From Clavelina lepadiformis (Eukaryota > Chordata > Ascidiacea > Aplousobranchia > Clavelinidae): a stretch of DNA of 64,000 nucleotides. The notes under the pieces were generated by a model. The model was not told where the DNA came from, ran no database searches, and saw nothing but the letters and a program-made list of their open reading frames with translations. This document shows positions 50,486-60,700 of the stretch, piece after piece. The DNA is taken from contig NC_135246.1 in NCBI RefSeq assembly GCF_947623445.1, positions 18,087,856 to 18,151,855 on the forward strand. The letters run 5' to 3'. Every line of letters starts with the position of its first letter. Positions within the stretch are counted from its first letter, which is position 1. Made by a program: the position numbers and the translations under genes.

Positions 50486-52762
50486 CTAATTGTTATCCAT
50501 ATTGCACAGGTATGCTTGCAAACGAAAATCAGTACACCTCAAAGTAGATTTGTTTTCACGAATTTTCTCCTGCAGAATATTTTTCAACCATCCAATTTTC
50601 CTTTCATTGCACCTATTATTGTTTTCAATGGCTTTCCAAAATTCTGGATCAACATCATCTGAAGCAATGCAAGGAGCTTGTTTGCTGTTCAATGTGAAAA
50701 ATTGTTTTAAACCAGCATTACGATTCATAAGCAAGTTGTTTACATCGATGGATAGCGGCATGGAAGAGGATACTTTAACAGCCTCGATTGGGTAAGGTGG
50801 CACCTCAGAATAAACACTTAAAGCCACATTTTGGGGGTCAAGCCATTGTCCCGCATGATCCAAGTAATACTTCATTACCATATCAGCAACATCTGGCTGG
50901 ATTTCTCTATAAGCAAGAAGAAGGTTGCGTTGGAAAAGAGTAAGAAAAGGACCATCACAAGCTTTTGGATGCAAATGTATCATTACAAAAGAGGGTACAT
51001 AGACTGAAACAATGTATGAAACAATTTTTTCTAATTTTCTTTTTTGATTTGTGGACATTTGTTGACTTCCAATGTTGAAAAGCAGAAGACGAAGGTAGCC
51101 GCTGGCAGTTGTTATCCATCGTGAGTGACTTATGCTCTCCTGTTTGTATGTTAAAAGGTTTTTTAGATTTTCCGGAACATTCATGAGCAAATGAGAAGCT
51201 AACACTAACAAGCACAATTCGTCACTGCGGAAACTGTTGTCTACCATTTTTTCCTTTTTTTTGTCAGAAAACCATTGTGTTTTTTCCTTTATGTGCAGTG
51301 CTGCAATTTTTGTAATCGGAATAGTTACAGTGTCACATGGAATTAAATCGTTTAGAACGGGCTTCTGTATTGTTTTTATAATATTCAGTAATGCACCATC
51401 TTCAAGTGCTCTGGGACCTTTTTTTCCACCTTCTATGAAACGAATAACATGGGACAGATATATTTCATTGACATGAAATAAACATTCCAAGGTATGAATC
51501 CCATGACCAATGGTCAAACTAAAATAATCTGCTAAGCGTTTATTTACTCCTGACTTCCTGCCTGTGTTAACAGCTGTAGTGTCCGCCATGACTGAGTACA
51601 CCTTCTTTAGAGTATCACCGCACACCTCATCAATAATTGTGGAGGAAAGTATTTCCCCTGTAACTGATGTTCCTTTGGGAAAGGTTTTGACACCAACAAT
51701 TCTCTCACATTTTTTATTCTGGTCATCCAACAACTGACCAACAAAAACATACCGGTCAAGTGAGTTAATCACCCTACCATCATAACACAGTTGCATTGCA
51801 CTACACGACTTTATCTCTAATTGGCATCTTTCTAATGCTTTCATTCGTACTTTCTCTCGTCTGCGAAAAATAGTTGTTGGAGATGCTGCGATTTTTTCAC
51901 CTGCCAAAGATCTCAGTTGGTCTGAGTGCTGGCGTATGGAAGTCATACGACGGTCAGCTAGCATGCACATCTCCTGATTTACTGAAAACGTATGAATTTT
52001 TTTATAGAATTTTCCACCAATTACTTTCTTGATTTCAAAATCTGGGTCTGATTTATGATCTCCTGAATCTGATTCCGAATCTGACATGACGTTGAAATTT
52101 TGGATTCCAGACTTTTTTCTTATTTTATCAGCAATAACATACTTTGAAGATAAGCTAGAAGACGAACAATTTTCAGTAGATTGCTCAGGGTAATAATTTC
52201 GCTTATGACGGTAACTTTTTAAAACACTGGTTAAATGAGTCTGATCTACTGAGGACATGATCATTTTTCTTGTGGTTCGCTGATCTTTGAGAAACTCTAT
52301 CTCTTCTGAAGGTATCCGGTCTTCAAAAACACAACTGCAAGCAAGCTTTTTGTTTTTCAGTGATGGGTTTTCCTCAATACTACACTTGCACTTACAAATG
52401 TCAAATAAATTTGTTAACCAATCCTCATCAAAAATATCACATTTTTTTATCTTTTTTGCTCTTTTTCGTGTAAGATTAAACTTCCTAATCAGTTCTTTTA
52501 GCTTGGTCTCAATCCTTATCAACCTTACTGTGGGGAGGCTTGCTTTCTTCCAAAGATCAGCAACATCTTGAACAACTTTCTCTTTAACATCACTGAAAGC
52601 TGGTGTTTTCCGGATAAACTTTGGATTTGTTTCACTTAAGCGCTTACTTTCAAAATAATAGTGATTCAAAACATCCATGTTGGTAGGCAAAACATTGCCA
52701 GCAAGCTTTTCATATTTAATAAATGCACTGGATAAAGCTGATCTGGTAAGCGCCATCTTCAA
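50486..52762 (-). CDS. putative RNase H-fold transposase, 758 aa
   Basis: A single uninterrupted frame of 758 codons inside the long-armed transposon. The N-terminal third has a helical part and a Cys cluster (Cys123, 125, 127, 142, 144) that could bind zinc, then a Ser/Asp-rich linker (about 195-240). The C-terminal half has an order of motifs like an RNase H-fold transposase: YDGR (Asp328) on a first strand, MADTTAVNTG (Asp394) on a later strand, and CLFHVNE (Cys427, His430, Glu433), a C-x2-H signature found in the hAT, P, Mutator and related groups. HSRW (546-549) and CDG (602-604) follow. Which acidic residue closes the catalytic triad cannot be settled by eye. From memory, similar HSRW/NTG proteins occur unnamed in cnidarian and insect genomes. 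No stop or frameshift is present, so it could be active or recently so. Confidence 0.8.
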   Translation of the reverse strand: MKMALTRSALSSAFIKYEKLAGNVLPTNMDVLNHYYFESKRLSETNPKFIRKTPAFSDVKEKVVQDVADLWKKASLPTVRLIRIETKLKELIRKFNLTRKRAKKIKKCDIFDEDWLTNLFDICKCKCSIEENPSLKNKKLACSCVFEDRIPSEEIEFLKDQRTTRKMIMSSVDQTHLTSVLKSYRHKRNYYPEQSTENCSSSSLSSKYVIADKIRKKSGIQNFNVMSDSESDSGDHKSDPDFEIKKVIGGKFYKKIHTFSVNQEMCMLADRRMTSIRQHSDQLRSLAGEKIAASPTTIFRRREKVRMKALERCQLEIKSCSAMQLCYDGRVINSLDRYVFVGQLLDDQNKKCERIVGVKTFPKGTSVTGEILSSTIIDEVCGDTLKKVYSVMADTTAVNTGRKSGVNKRLADYFSLTIGHGIHTLECLFHVNEIYLSHVIRFIEGGKKGPRALEDGALLNIIKTIQKPVLNDLIPCDTVTIPITKIAALHIKEKTQWFSDKKKEKMVDNSFRSDELCLLVLASHLLMNVPENLKNLLTYKQESISHSRWITTASGYLRLLLFNIGSQQMSTNQKRKLEKIVSYIVSVYVPSFVMIHLHPKACDGPFLTLFQRNLLLAYREIQPDVADMVMKYYLDHAGQWLDPQNVALSVYSEVPPYPIEAVKVSSSMPLSIDVNNLLMNRNAGLKQFFTLNSKQAPCIASDDVDPEFWKAIENNNRCNERKIGWLKNILQEKIRENKSTLRCTDFRLQAYLCNMDNN

Positions 52763-52994
52763 ACTAACAGTAAGGCTAAAGCACTAACCACCAAGTTGAC
52801 TAGTATGACTACCACTTGAGCATCCCAGTATCATGACTAAGTATTATTAAACTTTTAAATTACATTTGAAATAATTGTATTGTTTTGTCATACTAGTAAA
52901 CAATTCTTGTTGCATCACAAACGTTTTTATTCTTTTTTTGAAATTTTTTCATCAGTAGTTTACTCAAACAGTTGATCTGACATGTTGACTTGTA

Positions 52995-53316
52995 GGCAAA
53001 ATATGTCAAAATTTTGGTTTTTCTCAAATAACTTTTTTTCTAGAGCGAAAATGCAATTAAAATGTATTGAGTGGTTATAGGAAACCAGCCATTCTGCATC
53101 TTTTGACACCTTGATTATGGCTCTAGCTCAATCGGTTACCAAGATATCGCCAAATTAGAAAAATGCACCCCCACTGAAACTTCAACAAGGGGGTGCAACC
53201 TCAAAATGACGTCATAAATTTAAAAAAAATTCAGATTCTTTCATTGTGCCCAAAATACGGCCTAGGGAGACCCCAAGCTTTTTTAAATTCCAAAATGGTG
53301 AAAAAATGAAACATCC
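52995..53316 (-). repeat. right terminal inverted repeat of the transposon
   Basis: About 322 bp, the inverse of the left arm, ending GGTGAAAAAATGAAACATCC at the TA flank. It lies upstream of the transposase start, so it probably contains that promoter, but no core motif is clear. Confidence 0.9.
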
Positions 53317-53477
53317 TAGAAAACATAACATCCCCACCATGAAAAGCATTTTGTGGCCTTGATCCAACAAGAAATAGAAAGTATAAAGCAAAAGGGCGCA
53401 TATAATAAAGAAGCAAGAAACTACAGAGCATGGAACAAATATACCTAATGCAAATATTAGCTAGATACAAGCTAAGC

Positions 53478-55661
53478 TCAATAATTTGTGACATTCTTCA
53501 CCGCCTCGAAGCATCTCCATTTGTCTGGTATAAAGTATGGTTCCAAGATGTGTGGAAAAGGCGTGTCATATCCACAAACTCTTTCTACTGGTGCTTCCAA
53601 GTTTAAGAAACATTCTTTCTGCAATGGGAATAATTTACAAATAAGTTTGTTGCATGTGACTTTGTATTTTATTAGCTTACAATATTGACTTCACCAGGGC
53701 AAACAGCAATTAGTTTAAATAACCTGTATCGTGCTTGCTATCTCGGCTGCAAATCCTCCTGTCAAACTTGATTCATGGCTGACAATTACACGACCAGTCT
53801 TAGCGGCAGACTGAACATAAGAATATTATTCAGTTAAGTTAGAAGTTCTAACTTAGAACAATATGATTAAATTACATTTTTTTTCCGATGCATTGCAGAA
53901 AGAAAAACATTTTATTAGTGAGTTTCTTACTTTGCAAACTGCTTCCTCGTCCCACGGGGTGATTGTAACGAGGTCAATGACCTCACATGAGATTCCGAGT
54001 TCATCGTGAGCCATTTCTGCAACTTCTTTTAATACATGGACCTGGTAGAAAAAATGTATTTCTGGGGCAGATATATCACACAAAGAACAAGACTGAACTT
54101 GTGACAGATGACAAAGTAGAATGACTTTGTAAAAGCAATAACGATTACCTGTGTACCGTATCCGATCATTGTGACGTCATGACCCAGTCTCACAACTTCT
54201 GCTTTACCCAACGGAAGAGTGTAGTCACCCACTGGGACGTCTTCCTCTGAAAAATAATATATGATTTCTTTTTCTCTGAAAATTTCACATGTAAACAGGT
54301 GGTAAAATATACAGATAAATTACCGGCAGCACGATAAAGAATCTTGGGTTCAAAAAAGAGGCAAGGATTATCGTCTCGCACACAAGCGAGAAGTAAGCCC
54401 TTTGCTTGAATGGGACTCCTAAAGAAAAACATAAAAATTAAACCGAAATTGTTAATTTTAAGCAGAAAATGCTTCAAATTACAACAGAAACAACCTTGGT
54501 ATTACAATCTTCAGACCAGCGGCATGAGCAAAATGAGCTTCTGGCGTTTGCGAGTGGTAAAGTCCACCATGCCCAACAACACCACATGGTGATCGGATCG
54601 TCAGCTTTCCACACTCGAACAATCCCCCTGATCGATACCGATACTTTGCAGCTTCATTGACAATCTTTTTTTATAAATTTAATAGTATTTTGTAAATTAA
54701 TAGTCAACTGACTATAAAAAGTGCTGTAAAAGGCCAGTTAAAGGGAAATTGACCTGGTCAAATGCAGGAAAAATGTAATCAGCAAATTGCATTTCGGCAA
54801 CTACAGTTGATCCAGCTACAGCTGCCCCAATTGCAAACCCTGCGATGCCCTGTTCACACAAAGGAGTGTTGAACACACGATCTTGTCCATACTTTTCTTT
54901 TAGATCAACAGTGCAACGAAAAACACCTCCAAACGCAACGTCCTCACCTGCAAGACAAATTTACAAGGTAGGTATACATACAAAATTATTATCATCATGT
55001 AAATCATGGGGCCAGCTTAATATGTAAACTGTAGAAAATCCTCACCAAAGACTAAAGTTGTAGGGTCTGAACTCAGGCTTATATCCATTGCACTTGTCAA
55101 TGACTGAAACAAGTTCATTTTTTCAGTGGGTCCTGTTGGCAAAAAATATGTAAGTTTTGGTATGTTGGTAATGCAGTGTAGATTAGTACAAGTTTGTGAT
55201 AATGATAATTTAAGTTGAAATTTAATTGACAAAGTTTAATTGCCACAAGTAAAACAGATGCCCCGGAGTTGACATTTAACATACATGAAAGCCTAAACAT
55301 TTAGCTTCCTTTTCCTTTGCATTCCTCTATTAAAACCATTATGCTTAAACTGCAGGATTAAAATTTTATTGCCAAGAAATACCGATAGGATGTAAGCATG
55401 TTATTACGGTTGCATTAAGACGTAGCCTACTTAACTGTGGCAATGGCATCACAAACAAAACAAATTCATGACTTTGCATGTTTTATGCTAAAATGCAAGC
55501 TCACCACAATCAATCGGAGGTGGATCTGGATAAAATTTGAAGTGTGTCGCGTGTCGTTTGGTTACAACAAATGAGTTGATGGATGTCCTTTTCAGTAAAC
55601 ATGTTGGTAGATTCTTTTTTGCTAATCCAGTCACAATTCTATTCAAATTATGCGTTGCCAT
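53478..55661 (-). CDS. BCKDHB: BCKDHB, branched-chain 2-oxoacid dehydrogenase E1 beta subunit
   Basis: Nine exons: 55505-55661, 55046-55132, 54754-54947, 54495-54664, 54324-54418, 54149-54246, 53931-54041, 53724-53810, 53478-53618. Phases agree and give 379 codons plus stop; human has 392. The N-terminus ([19 protein letters not shown]) is basic and without acids, as for a mitochondrial transit peptide. The E1-beta fold follows: [71 protein letters not shown], the potassium/cofactor loop [20 protein letters not shown], and C-terminal [16 protein letters not shown]. Together with the alpha subunit and thiamine diphosphate it decarboxylates the oxoacids of leucine, isoleucine and valine in the mitochondrial matrix. 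A frame reads upstream to 55685 but has no ATG there; CAAACAG ends 18 nt before the chosen start. Confidence 0.97.
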
Positions 55662-57712
55662 GGCAGAATGAAAAACTGTTTGCAAATTAATAAGTTAAGC
55701 AATGTAGGCTAGTGTAATATCGCCATAGTATGCATTTAAGTAACAAGCCCCTTCCTGTATAGCCCCCTGCGATTGTATGCTATACCGGTAGTGTAAGTGT
55801 ACAAACCCAAAGCAAGTCAGTAAGCTATACTCAGCACAATTCTGTAATCCCTAACCTATAGGCTAGTAAGAAATTGTGGATACTGTATCATATTTTTAAG
55901 AACGAACATAATAGTTAATTATATGTCTATGTTCATAAGGGAATTCCCTGTCGTGCACCTAGGTAGACCAAGCAGGACGGCATTTAAGAAGATTTTAGCT
56001 TAAAACTGTTCAAGACCTATGTTAAAATAAGAGATAGACTAAAAAATAAATTAATACATAGGCTCTGCTTCATGAAAATATTTATTGCTTGAATGTAAAC
56101 AGATTTTATTCATACAGCTATACTTTTATCATCTGATAAAATGGATCGACACAGTTTAACTCTGTGACAACTTATGCCTTACTGTTTATGCAGCAAACTT
56201 TTCTTCAAAAATTGTCTTATATTTCATCCAATTAAAAATAAAATATTAAATTAGTAGATAGATCAATCTTTGGGACGGTCTTTGGCTAAAGATAGCGATC
56301 CAGTGGGTTGATCCCTCCACGTGTGGGAGATCCCAAGCTTTTTTATTGAAATCGTACAATGCGATGAAGTATTTACAAAATTGAAAACTGATAACACGCT
56401 TATTCCTGCGTAAAACGTCGGTTATTCAAAGCAGCAAATTAAGTAGTTGAATTACCGTTGTTGAAATCAGTTCTACATGCAAAGATTTTACAACACATGC
56501 AAGTAAAATATTTGCATGGACTCCGACTATCAGCCTCCAAGTTGCTACGGAAATCAAACCTAAGCTCAATTATATTTTTCGTTTTCATTTTTTCTCTACT
56601 TGATAGTCAACTCAATTAATCGTTGTGTAACTTTATTCCGTACAAGTTCGCTACTCAAACGCTCTAAGGTAAAATTTTACTTTTGCCATCCACTCACGGT
56701 TGCCAAAAGACGCTTTTTATGAAATTAAAAATGCTTTGAAGTCACGAAAGCGACCTTTTTACGATAAATTAACAGTTGCCGCAACAAGAAAAAACAGAGT
56801 AGGCTATATATTTCACCCATTTATGACAATTTTCGTAAATAGCACAGCACAAAAATTGAGCAAACATTTTACAATTGAGCAAACAAAACTAAATCTGCCT
56901 GAAAGGTACAAGGCACAAAATAACAAACGGCAGGAATGAAGAAAATATTAACGAAAACACGGAAACTTTTTTCATTTAGTGGTGATGCCGAAGCAATGAA
57001 CACAAAAGTAATAGGTATGTAGAGATATTTTGAAAAAAATTCATGTTATTAACTTTTGAATGTAAAAGGCGATTGATGGGTGGTGCGAAACTGCACGCGG
57101 TTCCATATTTGTATACTGTGCAATGTATTTATAGTAATATATTTCAAGCATAAAGCAGCCGATTACATAGTAAAAAGAATACAGAAAGAAACAATTTTGC
57201 ATTTTACCTGTTTTTTTGCAAAATAATACAGGTAAAATGCATACAAATATACATAAAAGTTTGGGTTAAATTTATACATTTTTAGCGTCTGAAAAGGACA
57301 ATTTATTTAATAATTTAATATAATTTAATAATGTAATTCAGCAAGATATTGGCAAGTTTCATGATGAAGTATTTGAAGTTGGAAAACTAAAGCTGGTTGA
57401 CATAGCATCGGTGCCCACATATATAGAAATAGTTGGTGTTCGTCCAACGAAAAGTTATCAACAAACTATTAAGTTAATTAATAAGTTATTATTGTATATT
57501 GAAACTTTCGAAAAATTCCTGTCAGGATGCCATGCTGCCCGAAGTTACCAAAAATGTTCAGTGCCAGTCCCCGCATGTAATTTTGTGTCGATAAAGACGG
57601 TTTCCTATTATATAAAACTAACGGGATGCAAACTGTTCGAACTGGAAGACTTTTTCATTTACAAGATTCATCTTTTAACTAAACATCGTCTTCGGGGGTT
57701 CCCCCATATGAC
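55662..57712. other. intergenic between BCKDHB and the alkaline phosphatase gene
   Basis: Two open frames on the plus strand (56700-56939, 57411-57782) have no features that I recognise, and the second runs opposite the last phosphatase exon. A perfect hairpin lies at 57199-57240. The stretch should hold the BCKDHB promoter and the phosphatase 3' untranslated region. Confidence 0.45.
57199..57240. repeat. perfect 13-bp hairpin
   Basis: GCATTTTACCTGT (57199-57211) and its exact inverse ACAGGTAAAATGC (57228-57240) are 16 nt apart. It may be a remnant of a foldback element. On the minus strand it lies about 500 nt past the phosphatase stop. Confidence 0.7.
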
Positions 57713-60700
57713 TCATCGAAGAGACGCGGATCTTTTTCTTCTCTTTGAAGAAGACTTTCCTCGATCAAAGTTCCGGAAATAAAACCGCTGTTTTCGATGC
57801 AGTGCGGCTCGTTCTCATTACCTGGGCCTGGTAAAAATTGTTAAAGTTAAACTTACAATACATGTTAAACAGTAAGTTTAACAGGCCTAAATAATTCTTT
57901 AAGGTTTAAAGATAACGAGTAACATGTAGATATACATATCTACGTCTCCATAAGACAAGTCAAAGTTTATTTCAATGTTAAATTTCCATTGGTCAAGGTG
58001 ACTCAAATCTTACCCAGGCAAGCGGCGTACTGTACAACCCGTGCGATATGCGTCTGTTCGTGGACCCCGGTTAAAAGGTGAGACATGGGGCCGGACCCAT
58101 AAACGATGACGTCTTCAGCGCTGTGGGTCTCGCTAGAAAGTGGAACGGCGCTCTGCTGTTGGTAGTATTTGCTGGCTGTTTGGAAAAATGTTTAATAGTT
58201 CAATTCCTTTCTTTGAAATATAATTATGTTTATTTGTAAGACTTCCATTCTGCTGCAATGTAAACCATAATAAGATGAAAGAAACACTTAATCGAAATAG
58301 TATAAATAAAATAATATTAATAAATACGAAATAAATAATAATATTAATTGAAGAATTAAAGATTATCTACATTTGTATATTAAATGTCAATAATAAAAAC
58401 TTAATAACAATAATAAGGTACCTGTACCGAATAAGGCCCGCCTAACACTTTTATGAAAATAACTCAAGAACCATAAATGAGAATAGACTGAAATATCGTA
58501 TTCTATTAGTGAGGGTATATGACTACAACATATTAAAACCACTATACCTGACAACCCCCAAAAAAATTTTATAAAGAAATTAAAAATTCCAAAAAATGGG
58601 CCTTATTAGGAGCATAGGCTCCTAATAAGGCCCACCAATTTTGTGAGTATTTTGATTCAAAACATAGTAATAGACAACATATAACATTATTAGAAATTTC
58701 ACATTTTAAGTTGTACCAACATTTAAAAAGATTCCACTAGGCGCATCAAAGTAACTGCAACAATTTGCCAACTGATGACTGGAACCACTCTTGAAGTCTG
58801 ATGGACATCAATTAGCCAAGCATCTTGTATGGGCCTTATTAGGGGCATGTGGCATCCACGAAAAAAATGTCACATTTTTATCATCAGAAAAATTTTAGCA
58901 AAAAAAGTGCATTATCCTTTTCAACACTAAGTCGGTTGTTACATGAAAACTTCAGCCGGCTGACAACAGTTCATTTAACTGGCCAAATTCTCACTTACTT
59001 GTTTTCTAAATTAACAAAACCACCTTAACTGCAAATATCAAATTTTTGTTGTGCTCTAGCGAATCGGTTGATCACGTGACAAGGATGAAATCTGGTAAAC
59101 CATCATGAATTTATATTAGTTTTTATGTAGGGACAAAATCTTTCATTTATTTGCACGGGTTTGCGAAATATGAGCAATGGGCCTTGTTAGGGACCGGGCC
59201 TTATTCGGTACAGGTACCCTTAATATAAAGAAAAGTGGAAATTTCTGTCAGTATTGGACATACCAGATTGCCACCTTTGAACACTTTGTCTGGGTGCGTT
59301 CTTGTTGTAGGACTTAGCAGCGTGGCCTGGCCCGTTGCCATACACGATGGTGGTATAATACTTGCCGTCAAGGGCCTTTCGCGGGTTGTTTGAAGACGAA
59401 GAAAGTCCTAGAAAGGAAAGGATTTAACTGACACAGATCTTTGTGATAAAATGCATATTTTTATATTTATGACATTAAAATAAATTTAATTAAACTTAAA
59501 ATATTTTCATAATATTTTGTTAAATCATACTGTGATTACATTACATTTCAGCACTAAAAATAATAAAGTGAAAGCAAAACTTAACTAAAACTTTCTAAAT
59601 GTAATTTACACAAAAGAAAAATTCAAAAAATAAAGTAAAGAGATGTAAAAACAAGTCTCGTACATTTCATAATACCGTTTAATATCTAATTAATATAATT
59701 ATGAAAAATCATCAAGTTACACAACTAAAGTTTTAGAAACCTTTGTTCATTTCCCACAATTCTTACCAAACACGTCATTTCCTCTCACGCCTCCTGCTCC
59801 GATCATGAACATGTGACCGTGATCAGCGGTTGTGATGATGAGTGTGTCCTCTGCATCAGTGAGTGAACGAGCAACCTGGAGTAGAAGGAAGATGAACAAA
59901 GTAGAATTTGCAATCATTCTTAAAAAAATATCATTGCGATGAATATTTACAATGCTAATAACAGAAGTGTAAACTTCTCGAAGTCTAAACTCTCGAAATC
60001 TAAACTTCCACCAATATACGTAATTTTTCAAATTTGACTTGTAATGGTTAATATTCTGCAAATGCGAAATTGAGTTCTTAAATGTTTATGTTTCCATTGA
60101 TTCTAACTCACGTTCAGAGCTTTCTCCAGCTCATGAAACTCTTCCAGAGCGTAAATTGCTCTTCCCTGGTGATGAGCTTTGTCCAACATCCCGCTCTCAA
60201 TCAGGAGGAAGAATCCTTTGTCGTTTTTACTCAGGATTTTTATCGCCTAAAATTTAAACGCGTTTGTTTTAAAATGTACAGAAAATATCTGATAAATAAT
60301 ATAATTAACGTTGTTCAATTAAAAATATTTCATACTTTTATCTTTTAGACGCCTTTTTGAAGAAGACGTTTGCCAAAAACTTGGCCGACAAATGGCCGGT
60401 TAAAGAGAGTTAACTCTATAACGAACCTTTTCAGTCATCTCGGCCAAGGATGGTTCCCCGCCCTTATCCTTGTCCCTGTTCAGTGAATATTGCATCTCGT
60501 ATGGACTGAAGAGCCCCATCAGGTGGTCTGTGGTTTGTGGATCGACCGCATCAAACTGGGCTTTGTTCCAAACGTACCTAGATAGAAAAGATACTTATAA
60601 AATATTTCCAGAATAACATTAAAAGTATATAATAATATAATTTTGCTGAACAATTTCGTTTTAACAAGTTCACAAAAAATCGGAATTGTCTTAAAACGTC

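Larger units (their letters stand above)
49777..53316. mobile_element. apparently complete DNA transposon, long TIRs, TA target site
   Basis: 3540 bp between TA dinucleotides at 49775-49776 and 53317-53318. Both ends read GGATGTTTCATTTTTTCACC inwards. The inverted arms span about 49777-50118 and 52995-53316, roughly 320-340 bp, and differ at about 20 positions over 310 aligned bases by eye, plus a short insertion in the left arm. Between them lies one intact frame on the minus strand (50486-52762). It landed in the narrow gap between the convergent genes ZCCHC9 and BCKDHB, about 160 bp from the BCKDHB stop codon. TA choice is shared by Tc1/mariner and other groups, but the protein is not of the Tc1 type. 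I cannot assign a named superfamily. Confidence 0.9.

Noticed and set aside
50486-52762. 758-codon frame as an ordinary host gene
   Set aside because: It sits exactly between long inverted arms with TA flanks, has no introns unlike its neighbours, and has transposase-like motifs. Host use remains possible but is not shown.
56700-56939. 79-codon plus-strand frame after a probable start
   Set aside because: No family resemblance; no neighbouring exons continue it.
57411-57782. 123-codon plus-strand open frame
   Set aside because: No domain or family signal, no splice partners, and it overlaps in antisense the well-supported last exon of the alkaline phosphatase gene.
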